DNA from: CAWCTB01 sp963798275
Lineage (GTDB): Bacteria; Acidobacteriota; Terriglobia; Terriglobales; Acidobacteriaceae
Reading direction: 5' to 3'
Assembly (NCBI GenBank): GCA_963798275.1
Contig: CAWCTB010000032.1
Coordinates: forward strand, 1 to 64,000
Length of the DNA stretch: 64,000 nt
Position numbers and translations under genes: made by a program. This document shows, in pieces, positions 53,452-61,785 of the stretch; position 1 is the stretch's first letter, and every line of letters starts with the position of its first letter. Under the pieces are notes generated by a model. That model saw only the letters and a program-made list of their open reading frames with translations. It made no database searches and was not told the DNA's origin.

Positions 53452-55167
53452 ATGATCGTCTTTCGTAAGCCGCTCCCTGATGTCGACCGGCCGATCATGG
53501 AAGCGGACGTGGTCATCGTCGGTGGAGGTCCGGCAGGCATGGCCTGCGCCCTGCGGCTTTCCCAGCTCATCGACGAGCACAACGCCAGGAGCCCTGAGGC
53601 CCAGCTCTCCAAGGAAAATATCTACGTACTGGAGAAGGCACGCGACATCGGCGCTCACTGCCTCTCCGGAGCCCTGCTCGACCCCCGGTCCATGCGCGAG
53701 CTGCTGCCCGATTTCGAGAAAGAGGCCCCGCTCGACGCGCCGGTCGTGAAGGAAGCGGTTTACTACCTCACCAAAACCGGCAAGTTCAAGTTTCCCATCA
53801 CGCCTCCACCGATGCGCGATCACGGCAACTATGTGATCTCGATCAACAAGTTTGTGAAATGGCTGGGGAGCAAGGTGGAGGAAGCCGGCATCACCGTGTT
53901 TACCGGTTTCGCGGGATCGGAGCTTTTGTTCGATCAGGGCCGCGTCGTGGGCGTCCGCACCGATGACAAGGGTGTCGACAAGAATGGGCAGCAGAAATCG
54001 AACTTCGAGCCCGGCTACGACCTCAAGGCGAAGGTCGTGATCCTCGCCGAAGGCACGCGCGGCTCGTTGACCAAGCAACTCATCGGGCGCTTCCAACTCG
54101 ACCAGGAGCGAAACCCGCAGACTTACGGCGTCGGCGTGAAGGAGCTGTGGGAAGTTCCCTCGGGTCGCATCGCGCCGGGTGAAGTCATATACACGATGGG
54201 CTATCCGCTGACGGTTCACGAATATGGCGGCGCCTGGATTTACGGCTCGAAAGATAATCTGGTTTCGCTTGGTTTCGTCACCGGCCTCGACTACCGCGAT
54301 CCACGTCTTGATCCTCAGCACGTTTTGCAGGAGTTCAAGAAGCACCCATTTATCGCGAAGCTGCTGGAAGGCGGCAAGATGATTCGCTATGGCGCGAAGT
54401 CGCTGCCCTACGGTGGGTGGTGGTGCATTCCTCCGGTTGCCGGCGACGGCTGGATGATTCTGGGCGATTCGGCAGGCTTCCTGAATTCACAGCGGCTGAA
54501 GGGCATTCACCTGGCCATCAAGAGTGGCATGTTGGCAGCAGAGACGGCTTTCGAAGCCATGGCGGCCAATAGCTTCGCGCTAGACGTGCTGGCGAAATTC
54601 CAGGAGCGGGTGGAAAACAGTTGGCTCAAGACCGAACTGTGGCCTGTCCGCAACTTTCACCAGGGCTTCGAAAACGGGTTGCTCGCTGGAATGTTCAATG
54701 CCGGAGTACAACAGTTCACGGGCGGCCGTGGGTTGCGGGCGCACTACACCAACCACGCCGGCCACAAGCGCTTGAGGCAGTTGGCGGACTTGCCTGCGGA
54801 CGGAGGCGCCGAAGCCCACATTCTGAACGCGGCCCGTGGCGACGGTAAGCTGACTTTCGACAAACTCACCGACGTCTATTACTCCGGTACGAAGCACGAG
54901 GAGGACCAGCCGGCCCATCTCGTAATTCACGACACCGACATTTGCAACGAACGCTGCGTCAAAGAGTTCGGCAACCCCTGCAAGAACTTTTGCCCCGCCA
55001 GCGTCTACGAGATGGTCGAAGCCACGGACACGCCCAGCGGCCTCCAGATTCACTTGAATTCTTCAAATTGCGTGCACTGCAAGACTTGCGACATCATGGA
55101 CCCCTACGAAATTATTACCTGGGTTCCACCTGAGGGCGGCGGTGGCCCTAATTACGAAGGAATGTAG
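53452..55167 (+). CDS. Electron transfer flavoprotein-ubiquinone oxidoreductase
   Basis: 571 residues, normal length for ETF-QO. FAD site VVIVGGGPAGMACALRLSQL near the N-terminus, and a second dinucleotide-proximal strand KVVILAEGTRGSLTKQLIGR. The C-terminal [4Fe-4S] ligands are in NPCKNFCPASVYEMVE and SSNCVHCKTCDIMDPYE. It is a monotopic inner-membrane protein that takes electrons from ETF and reduces quinone. ATG 53452 follows an AAAGG site. With etfB and etfA it makes a complete beta-oxidation electron-transfer module. Confidence 0.94.
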   Translation: MIVFRKPLPDVDRPIMEADVVIVGGGPAGMACALRLSQLIDEHNARSPEAQLSKENIYVLEKARDIGAHCLSGALLDPRSMRELLPDFEKEAPLDAPVVKEAVYYLTKTGKFKFPITPPPMRDHGNYVISINKFVKWLGSKVEEAGITVFTGFAGSELLFDQGRVVGVRTDDKGVDKNGQQKSNFEPGYDLKAKVVILAEGTRGSLTKQLIGRFQLDQERNPQTYGVGVKELWEVPSGRIAPGEVIYTMGYPLTVHEYGGAWIYGSKDNLVSLGFVTGLDYRDPRLDPQHVLQEFKKHPFIAKLLEGGKMIRYGAKSLPYGGWWCIPPVAGDGWMILGDSAGFLNSQRLKGIHLAIKSGMLAAETAFEAMAANSFALDVLAKFQERVENSWLKTELWPVRNFHQGFENGLLAGMFNAGVQQFTGGRGLRAHYTNHAGHKRLRQLADLPADGGAEAHILNAARGDGKLTFDKLTDVYYSGTKHEEDQPAHLVIHDTDICNERCVKEFGNPCKNFCPASVYEMVEATDTPSGLQIHLNSSNCVHCKTCDIMDPYEIITWVPPEGGGGPNYEGM

Positions 55168-55218
55168 CTCTGTCGCGGTTGTGAGCGATAACTCATCCCA
55201 TTTGCTCCGCATCGCATC

Positions 55219-55435
55219 TATAATGACCGAAGTGTTTCCGACCTTCGCGGCCTAAAGGCATACCCAGGGCAGCGGAGGCGGCGCCTCACGCGAGTGGGGC
55301 CGAGGGTGTAGAGGGAAACGTCTGCGCCTCCCGTGCTTGGAAAGGAAACCGTCAGCGCCCGCCAACTCGGGCTCGCTGTCCCTCCCTTTCCCTGCACATC
55401 GAAACCGTCTAAGCAAAGAGCGAACGGCGAATAGC
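55219..55435 (+). promoter_or_regulatory. Promoter and long structured leader of moaA (Moco-riboswitch candidate)
   Basis: A consensus -10 box TATAAT at 55219-55224 (weak -35) predicts a transcript start near 55231, giving about 205 bases of leader before the moaA TTG. The leader contains GAGGC-GGC-GCCUC and a GGAGGCG segment able to pair with the later CGCCUCC near 55326, followed by GUGCUUGGAAAGGAAACCG. A long, GC-rich leader before moaA is where molybdenum-cofactor (Moco) riboswitches occur, and the GCCUCCCG...GGAAAGG stretch resembles that motif from memory. Not verified against a covariance model. Confidence 0.4.
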
Positions 55436-56426
55436 TTGTTTCTCACCGACAAATTCGGACGCCGCATCAGCGATCTGCGCATCTCGATCACCGACCGCTG
55501 CAACTACAAGTGCGTGTACTGCCGCTCCGGCAACGATGGGCCACAATTTCCCGAGATGCCGATCGCCGACTATCTGCGCTTGGCGCGCGTCTTCGTCGGC
55601 CTGGGCATCACCAAGGTCCGGCTGACCGGCGGCGAGCCCCTGCTGCGGCGCGGCATCGTCGGCATGGTCTCCGAGTTGAGCGCCATGCGCACCCTCGAAG
55701 GCCAGCCTCTCGACATCGCCATCACCACCAACGGCCATCTTCTCGAAGACCTCGCGCAGCCGCTGGCTGAGGCCGGCCTCTCCCGCGTCACCGTTTCCAT
55801 GGACGCGGTCGATCCCGTTCGCTTCGCGCGCATTACCCGGGTGCCCAATGGATACGAGAGGGTCCTGGCCGGAGTTCGTGCCGCTCAGCGAGCGGGACTG
55901 AATCCTGTGAAGGTCAATTGCGTCCTCCTGCGCGGCTTTCAATGACGACCAGATCACCGCCTTCGGGCGGTTCGCTCGCGACGAAGGAGTGGTCGTGCGC
56001 TTTATCGAGTTCATGCCGCTGGAAGAAGATCGCGTGTGGACGCCCAGCATCGTCATAACGCTGGACGAAGTTCTGCGGCGCATGGCGGAATTCATGCCGC
56101 TGCAGGAACTCGAACACCGTCGCAGTGAGACGGCCCGCCGCTATCAATTTGCAGACGGTGTCGGCGAGATTGGCATCATCGCCCCAGTGTCTCACCCGTT
56201 TTGCGGCCATTGCAGCCGCATCCGCCTAACCTCTGACGGCAAGATACGCACCTGTCTCTTTTCCGTGCGCGAGCATGATCTCGCTGCCCGCATGTCCGAC
56301 GGCGCCAGCGACGAGAGCCTCGCCAGCTTCATCCGGTATGCCGTCGATCACAAGGAAGAACGCCACCATATCGGCGAGCCCGGCTTTACTCCGGCCTCGA
56401 GGACCATGGTGCATATCGGGGGCTAG
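55436..56426 (+). CDS. moaA: GTP 3',8-cyclase MoaA (molybdenum cofactor biosynthesis), one frameshift
   Basis: A radical SAM enzyme making 3',8-cyclo-GTP, the first step of Moco synthesis. It opens LTDKFGRRISDLRISITDRC, with the N-terminal cluster CNYKCVYC (CxxxCxxC). GITKVRLTGGEPLLRRG is the GGEP motif. The C-terminal cluster is FCGHCSRIRL with the distant Cys in IRTCLFS. The frame shifts at about 55940, where RGFNDDQITAFGRFARDEGV is expected; one extra base there creates a TGA. Because the reading frame does not continue past this TGA it is an indel, not a Sec codon. TTG 55436 is the likely start; TTG 55337 is further upstream. Confidence 0.9.
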
Positions 56427-56767
56427 GCGAGCTGCAGCAGCACAGTCAGCAAGTGCTTTACCTGCTGCAGCGTTTCATCCCCGGCGCGCTCGACAAAGGC
56501 GAACTGCCGGGCTTGCCAATCCAAGCTGCGAAGCTGGTCGGCAAGAACCACCCCTTGTATCCGCTTCGACGAAACCGCAACTTCGAAAGGATAACCTTTC
56601 ACTTGACTGGTGATGGGGCACGCCAGCGCCAGGCCGGCTTTCCGGTTGTACTCTGCCGGGCTCAGGACGAGGCCCGGCCGGCGGCCGGCCTGCTCATGTC
56701 CAGACTGCGGATCAAAGTTGATCCATACCAAGTCGCCCGCCTCTGGAATGTAGAGGCGCTTCACCAC
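56423..56767 (-). CDS. mazF: MazF-type endoribonuclease toxin
   Basis: 114 residues from GTG 56767 (or GTG 56764). It opens VKRLYIPEAGDLVWINFDPQ and has the PemK/MazF signature GHEQAGRRPGLVLSPAEYN, LALACPITSQVKGYPFEVAV and VVLADQLRSLDWQARQ. Catalytic Arg (GRRPG) and Thr/Ser (PITS) residues are present. It would cleave mRNA at short specific sequences. The start overlaps the antitoxin stop by 4-7 bases (GCGTGGTGAAG), a standard coupled TA arrangement. Its end overlaps the convergent moaA end by 4 bases. Confidence 0.9.
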   Translation of the reverse strand: MVKRLYIPEAGDLVWINFDPQSGHEQAGRRPGLVLSPAEYNRKAGLALACPITSQVKGYPFEVAVSSKRIQGVVLADQLRSLDWQARQFAFVERAGDETLQQVKHLLTVLLQLA

Positions 56768-57000
56768 GCCTCCGCCCCCTTCGGTTTGCCCCACTCGACT
56801 TCTCGATGGACATTGTCAGTCGAGATTTGAGCTATCAGCTCCTGCAGCGTCGGCTTGCTCTTCACCGGCCTGGCTACGATGGCGCCATTCTTAACCGCCA
56901 GTGTAATCGTGTCACCTTCCTGCATCCCGGCTTCTCGCAAGACAGCTTTAGGAATTCGCACTGCTGTGCTGTTTCCCCATCTCATCAATTGTGAACGCAT
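56761..57000 (-). CDS. mazE: MazE-type antitoxin (AbrB-like swapped-hairpin fold)
   Basis: 79 residues. RSQLMRWGNSTAVRIPKAVL at the N-terminus is the MazE/AbrB DNA-binding core (RWGNSxAVRIPK), followed by EGDTITLAVKNGAIVARPVK. The acidic C-terminal half (ELIAQISTDNVHREVEWGKP) should wrap and block the toxin. ATG 57000. It is first gene of the mazEF operon, and a long palindrome lies just upstream. Confidence 0.92.
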   Translation of the reverse strand: MRSQLMRWGNSTAVRIPKAVLREAGMQEGDTITLAVKNGAIVARPVKSKPTLQELIAQISTDNVHREVEWGKPKGAEAW

Positions 57001-57038
57001 GAAATAAGCCTCGTCGCTTCGTACTTTACCATAGCAGA

Positions 57039-57059
57039 TGTAGATACTCCGTATCTACA
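57039..57059 (-). promoter_or_regulatory. Operator palindrome upstream of mazEF
   Basis: Perfect 9-bp inverted repeat TGTAGATAC-TCC-GTATCTACA, 38-58 bases upstream of the mazE start. MazE/MazF complexes autorepress through palindromes in this position. An extended -10-like TGCTATGGT lies between it and the start. Confidence 0.65.
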
Positions 57060-57406
57060 ACAATTGGGCGTCTCGAAGCCAAACTGCGCGCCCGCCTTGC
57101 GCAATTTCCCGCGAAGCGCAACAATATGGCTTGGACGTTGCTCGTCACAGCGACTCTGTGAGGCAAGGGCCGCGTGCAGTGTGGCGCGGTTCACGTTTTT
57201 GTAACGAACGCGGTGCGTGGGACATCCAATAAGCCGAGTAGTAAGAAGCGTCAACTTGCAGCTTCAACATCCCCGTAGGTCGGGCCCGCCATGGCGGGCA
57301 GTGGATCTACTGGAGCCGCAGGACAGCTTTCAACATCCCCGTTTCGGGATCGGTTTTCGCCACTCAGCGGAAACCAGTCGCCGGAGCTGAAGGCAGAGAC
57401 ATACAA
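57060..57406. other. Intergenic region upstream of nadA with hairpin and direct repeat
   Basis: Contains a perfect 16-base palindrome GCCCGCCATGGCGGGC (57284-57299) between two near-identical copies of CAGCTTCAACATCCCCGT (57259-57276 and 57325-57342, the second with one extra T). Downstream lies the nadA GTG. No gene is evident. They could be regulatory sites or minor repeats. Confidence 0.45.
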
Positions 57407-58525
57407 GTGGCAACGGCACCTGCAACAGTATCGACATCCTGCTCGCTCGAGAACTATCTAGTCCTCCCCGACCGCTCGATGGACAGCCGCATTGCGGCCG
57501 CCCGCAAAGAGTTGGGACGCGAGTGCGTCATTCTTGGACACCATTACCAGCGCGACGAAGTCGTGCGTTTCGCCGACTATCGCGGCGATTCCTACCGCCT
57601 CTCGCAGATGGCGGCGCAGGCCGAAGGCAAGTACATCGTCTTCTGCGGTGTGCACTTCATGGCCGAAAGCGCCGACATTCTGGCCCGGCCTGGCCAATCC
57701 GTCATCTTGCCCGATCTCAACGCCGGCTGCTCCATGGCCGACATGGCCGACATCACCCAGGTCGAAGACGCCTGGGATCAGTTCGTCGCTCTCGGCCTTA
57801 CGGACGAGGAAGGCAACGGCATCACGCCCATCACCTACATGAACTCCACCGCCGCCATCAAGGCATTCTGCGGCGAGCGCGGAGGCCTGGTGTGCACCTC
57901 GTCGAACGCCAAAGCGGCGTTCGAGTGGGCCTTCCAGCGCAACCAGAAGCTCTTCTTCCTCCCTGACCAGCATCTTGGCCGCAACACCGGCTTTGCCCGC
58001 GGCATTCCGCTCGATGAAATGGTGGTGTGGGATCCCTACATGCTGCAGGGCGGACTGACCGCTGATCGCCTGCGCAAGGCGAAGGTCATTCTGTGGAAGG
58101 GGCACTGTTCGGTGCACCAGCGGTTTCTGCCCGAGCACGTCGATAAGGTGAGGGCCAACTATCCCGGCATTCAGGTCATCGTTCACCCCGAGTGCCGCTG
58201 GGAGGTTTGCCAGAAGGCTGACGGAATCGGCTCGACCGATCACCTCATCAAGTTCGTGAAACAAGCGCCTGCCGGAAGCTCGTTCGCCATCGGCACCGAG
58301 ATCCATCTCGTCAACCGCCTGGCAAAGGAGAATCCCGACAAGCGCGTCATTACGCTCGACGATTCCGGCTGCCTCTGCACCACCATGTTTCGCATCTCGC
58401 CGCAGCATCTGTGCTGGGCGCTGGAAAACCTGGTCGACGGCAACGTGGTGAACCCGATTCGGGTAAAAGACGACGTCAAGAGGTGGGCACGCGTCGCGCT
58501 TGATAGAATGTTAGACATCCAGTGA
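57407..58525 (+). CDS. nadA: Quinolinate synthase A
   Basis: 372 residues. It condenses iminoaspartate and dihydroxyacetone phosphate to quinolinate in NAD synthesis, using a [4Fe-4S] cluster. Characteristic strings are CVILGHHYQRDEVVRFADYR, KYIVFCGVHFMAESADILAR, DLNAGCSMADMAD (Cys ligand), VIVHPECRWEVCQKADGIGS (Cys ligand) and TLDDSGCLCTTMFRISP (third Cys). Start GTG 57407. It is the first gene of the block nadA, DUF2203, ABC-F, all on the plus strand. nadB and nadC are not in this window. Confidence 0.95.
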   Translation: MATAPATVSTSCSLENYLVLPDRSMDSRIAAARKELGRECVILGHHYQRDEVVRFADYRGDSYRLSQMAAQAEGKYIVFCGVHFMAESADILARPGQSVILPDLNAGCSMADMADITQVEDAWDQFVALGLTDEEGNGITPITYMNSTAAIKAFCGERGGLVCTSSNAKAAFEWAFQRNQKLFFLPDQHLGRNTGFARGIPLDEMVVWDPYMLQGGLTADRLRKAKVILWKGHCSVHQRFLPEHVDKVRANYPGIQVIVHPECRWEVCQKADGIGSTDHLIKFVKQAPAGSSFAIGTEIHLVNRLAKENPDKRVITLDDSGCLCTTMFRISPQHLCWALENLVDGNVVNPIRVKDDVKRWARVALDRMLDIQ

Positions 58526-58671
58526 TTACACGCATACGCAAACGCCCCCGAACAAAGTATCTGCGCCGTGTGCCGCGCTATTGGCTCGACCTGCAGGCGT
58601 ATCGGCGCCGCATCCATTACCGCCGCGAGGCGATTGGCCGGAAACTGGCCGCAACAGAATTAGGTACCGCC

Positions 58672-59107
58672 ATGCCACGCACGTTCACCCTCTCGGAAGC
58701 CGAGACCCTGCTTCCCGTGCTGGAGTCGCTATTGCGCTCCGCCATGCAATGCAAGGCGCTGATCGAAGAGGTCGACGCCGAACTCGAATCCGTCCGCAGC
58801 CGCGTTTTCCTCAACGGAGGCACTCTGGTCGATGTGATGTCTCTCGCCCGCCGCAAGGCCGAGCGCGATAAGGCCGTGCAGCGCGCCAAGGATGCCGTCG
58901 CCGAAATCGACGCCGCCGGCGTGCAGGTGAAGGACCTCGACACTCGGGCTGCTCGATTTCCCCTGCGTGGTCGACGGCGAGGTCATCCTGCTCTGCTGGA
59001 AGCTGGGAGAGAAGGGAATCACGCATTACCACGGCACCAGCGAAGGATTTGCCGGACGCAAACCGATTGACGACCGCATTCCGCGAGGCCACAAGAAGAC
59101 GAACTAG
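58672..59107 (+). CDS. DUF2203 protein, one frameshift
   Basis: About 144 residues after repair. ATG 58672: RTFTLSEAETLLPVLESLL, then a coiled-coil middle (ALIEEVDAELESVRSRVFLN) and a C-terminal part read after an indel near 58950 as GLLDFPCVVDGEVILLCWKL, then GEKGITHYHGTSEGFAGRKP. Those two strings are the DUF2203 signature. Function of the family is unknown. It ends 9 bases before the ABC-F start. Confidence 0.82.
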
Positions 59108-59116
59108 CGCCTCGCC

Positions 59117-61082
59117 ATGATCCAGCTTTCCTCCGCCGGAAAACGCTTCGGCCCCAAGCTCCTGTTCGAAAACCTCGACTGGCTCATCACTCCGCACGAT
59201 CGCGTGGGGCTGGTCGGCGCCAATGGCACCGGCAAGTCGACGCTGCTGAAGGTGCTCGGCGGCATCGAGTCGCTCGACTACGGCTCCATCACTTCCGCCA
59301 AGAACACGACATTCGGCTACCTGCCGCAGGATGGCCTGCAGCTTTCCGGACGCACGGTTTTCGCCGAGTGCATGTCCGTCTTCGACGACCTGCGCTCGCT
59401 CGAACTGGAGATGGAAGAACTCACCCACAAGATGGGGGTGCTCGACCACACCTCGCTCCGAATACCAGCAGGTGGCCGACCGCTATCAGCGTATCTCCGG
59501 CGAGTTTCACATGCGCGACGGCTACGCCCTCGAAGCGCAGGTCGGAACCGTGCTCGACGGCCTCGGCTTCCGCAAGGAAGACTGGACCCGCCAGACGGAA
59601 GAGTTCTCCGGCGGCTGGCAGATGCGAATTTCGCTGGCGAAATTGCTGCTTGCCAAGCCCAACCTCCTGTTGCTCGACGAGCCCACCAATCACCTCGATC
59701 TCGAAACCCGCAACTGGCTGGAAGGGTATCTGCTCCAGTATCCCTACGCCTATGTTCTGATTTCGCACGACCGCTACTTCCTCGACGTCACCGTCGATCG
59801 CATCATCGAGATCTGGAACAAGGGCGTGCACTTCTATAGCGGCAACTACGAAAAGTTTCTGCAGCAGAAACAGGAGCGCCGCGACTCACTGGTAGCCGCC
59901 TACAAGAACCAGCGCGAGCGCATCGAGCAGCTCGAGGCCTTCATCAACCGCTTCCGCTACCAGGCTACCAAGGCCAAGCAGGTGCAAAGCCGCATCAAGG
60001 AGCTCGACAAGATCGAGCGCATCGAGATTCCCCCGGACGAGAAGACCATCCACTTCACCTTTCCCCAGCCCAAGCCCAGCGGCCGCACCGTGGTCGAGTG
60101 CACCGGCGTCGCTAAATGCTATGGCGCGAAGGAAGTCTTCCGCGATGTGAACTTCACCATCCAGCGTGGAGATCGCATCTCGCTCGTCGGCGTCAACGGC
60201 GCGGGAAAATCGACGCTGATCAAGTTACTTGCGGAAATCGAGCCGCTCACCGCGGGCAAGTTGCACCTGGGCCACAACGTCGAGCCCGATTACTTTGCGC
60301 AGGACCAGTACAAGGAGCTCGATCCCGAGCGCCGCATGCTGGAAGACATTCAGGAGGTCGCTCCGCAGAAGACCATGACCGAGCTGCGCGGCCTGCTCGG
60401 CTGCTTCCTGTTTTCCGAGGACGATGTCTTCAAGCCCATCGGCGTGCTCTCCGGCGGCGAACGCAACCGCTATGCGCTGGCCCGGATGCTGCTGCATCCG
60501 TCGAACTTTCTGCTGCTCGACGAGCCGACGAACCACCTCGATATGCGCGCCAAAGACGTGCTCCTCGAAGCCCTGCAGGGCTACAACGGCACCGTGGTCT
60601 TCGTCTCCCACGACCGCTACTTCATCGACAAGCTGGCCACCCGCGTCTTCGAGATAGGCGATGGCCGCGTGGATGTCTTCCCCGGCAATTACGAAGACTA
60701 TCTCTGGCGCAAGCAGCGGTCTGGCGAGTCCGATTCCAGCGCTGATGCGTTGAACAACAGCCATCCCACATTGTCAGATGTCCCGGGATACGTGCAGAAG
60801 TACGACCACGCCGGCGAACCGAAGCAATCCGATCCTGAAGCCGCCGCGTCCAAGAAGCGCATCAACCCCATCCGCCTGAAACAAATGCAGGACCGTTGTC
60901 AGGAGGTAGAAGCAGAAATCGCTCGTCTCGAGCGCGGCATCGCCGCCTGCGAGCGCGAACTGCAGTCCTTCGTCAGCGCCGACGAAACCCAGCGCCAGAC
61001 CGATCTGCTGGCCCAGCATCGCGCCGACCTGGCCAAGATGATGGAAGAGTGGGAAGAGCTTTCGAGCGTGCTGGAAATCTAG
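59117..61082 (+). CDS. ABC-F family ATPase (ribosome-associated type), one frameshift
   Basis: About 655 residues after repair. Domain 1 has Walker A GLVGANGTGKSTLL; its signature EFSGGWQMRISLAKLLLAKP and Walker B NLLLLDEPTNHLDLET follow the frame change near 59458 (HTSSEYQQVADRYQ is expected there). The linker has long charged helices, with FRYQATKAKQVQSRIKELDK. Domain 2 has GVNGAGKSTLIKL, LSGGERNRYALARMLLHPSN and LLDEPTNHLDMRAK. A C-terminal coiled coil ends it. ABC-F proteins act on the ribosome (translation factors or antibiotic-resistance proteins); no TM domain is present. The closest type is probably Uup/EttA-like. Confidence 0.9.
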
Positions 61083-61086
61083 GGGT

Positions 61087-61132
61087 CAGTTGTCGGTTGC
61101 CAGTTGTCAGAAAGAGCGTTGTCAGTTGGCAG
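61087..61132 (+). repeat. Inverted repeat, left copy, flanking the four-helix-bundle gene
   Basis: 46 bases, starting CAGTTGTCGG and containing CAGTTGTCAG, which match the reverse complement of 61735-61780 at 37 of 46 positions without gaps (counted by eye). Same family as the CTGACAAC motifs in other spacers. Confidence 0.7.
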
Positions 61133-61286
61133 GAAGGCGTGCCGTTTTGGTCAGCGAGCCAGAGGAAAGCCGCTGATTTGCGAGGTTGGTCCGCCTGAAT
61201 ATGTTCAGGCGTCACAGCAGATTCATCGCGCGACGGCTATTGTCGAAGACGCTAGCTGGAGATTATCGCGAGACGGGGGAGTTCCC

Positions 61287-61676
61287 ATGCCGAGTATGCG
61301 TTTTCAAGACCTGATTGCGTGGCAAAGAGCAATGGCGTTGGTGAAGATGGTGTATGTGGCAAGCGGTCAATTACCGCGCGAGGAGACGTTTGGCCTTAAG
61401 AGTCAGATGAGGCGGTGCGCCGTTTCCGTACCCAGCAATATTGCTGAGGGGCAAGGACGCGCTACGCGCGGAGAATTCCATCAGTTCCTCGGACAAGCGC
61501 GGGGCTCGCTCTACGAACTCGAGACTCAGGTCTTGTTGGCGGCTGAGCTTGGATACATCTCATTAGAGCAGCGGGAGTCGCTGATTCGGGAAGGTCGTGA
61601 GGTCGGGCGCATTCTCAATGGACTCATGACTTCCATGAAGTCACGGTTACGTTCGGTGTCGACAAACGAATCGTAG
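61287..61676 (+). CDS. Four-helix-bundle protein (S23/TIGR02436 family)
   Basis: 129 residues from ATG 61287 (or ATG 61296): MRFQDLIAWQRAMALVKMVY, then GLKSQMRRCAVSVPSNIAEG, which is the classic S23-family pattern, followed by EFHQFLGQARGSLYELETQV and a last helix (EVGRILNGLMTSMKS). The fold is four antiparallel helices, pentameric in known members such as the Avd protein of diversity-generating retroelements and proteins in 23S rRNA intervening sequences. No reverse transcriptase or rRNA is nearby. It is framed by inverted repeats about 200 bases before and 60 bases after. Confidence 0.9.
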   Translation: MPSMRFQDLIAWQRAMALVKMVYVASGQLPREETFGLKSQMRRCAVSVPSNIAEGQGRATRGEFHQFLGQARGSLYELETQVLLAAELGYISLEQRESLIREGREVGRILNGLMTSMKSRLRSVSTNES

Positions 61677-61734
61677 TCGTCGTCAACTCCCAACTGTTTT
61701 TGAAAACCGCCTGTGGCCGTCTGACACTGCCTGT

Positions 61735-61780
61735 CTCACAACTAACAACTCTCTTCCTGACAACTGATCACTGACAACTG
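61735..61780 (-). repeat. Inverted repeat, right copy, flanking the four-helix-bundle gene
   Basis: Reverse complement partner of 61087-61132. It lies between the four-helix-bundle gene and the 3' end of the convergent M28 peptidase gene. Confidence 0.7.
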
Positions 61781-61785
61781 TCGAC

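Noticed and set aside
55943..55945. In-frame TGA in moaA as another selenocysteine codon
   Set aside because: The frame does not stay open with conserved sequence after it. The expected RGFNDDQITAF is recovered only by removing one base, and MoaA has no redox cysteine there.
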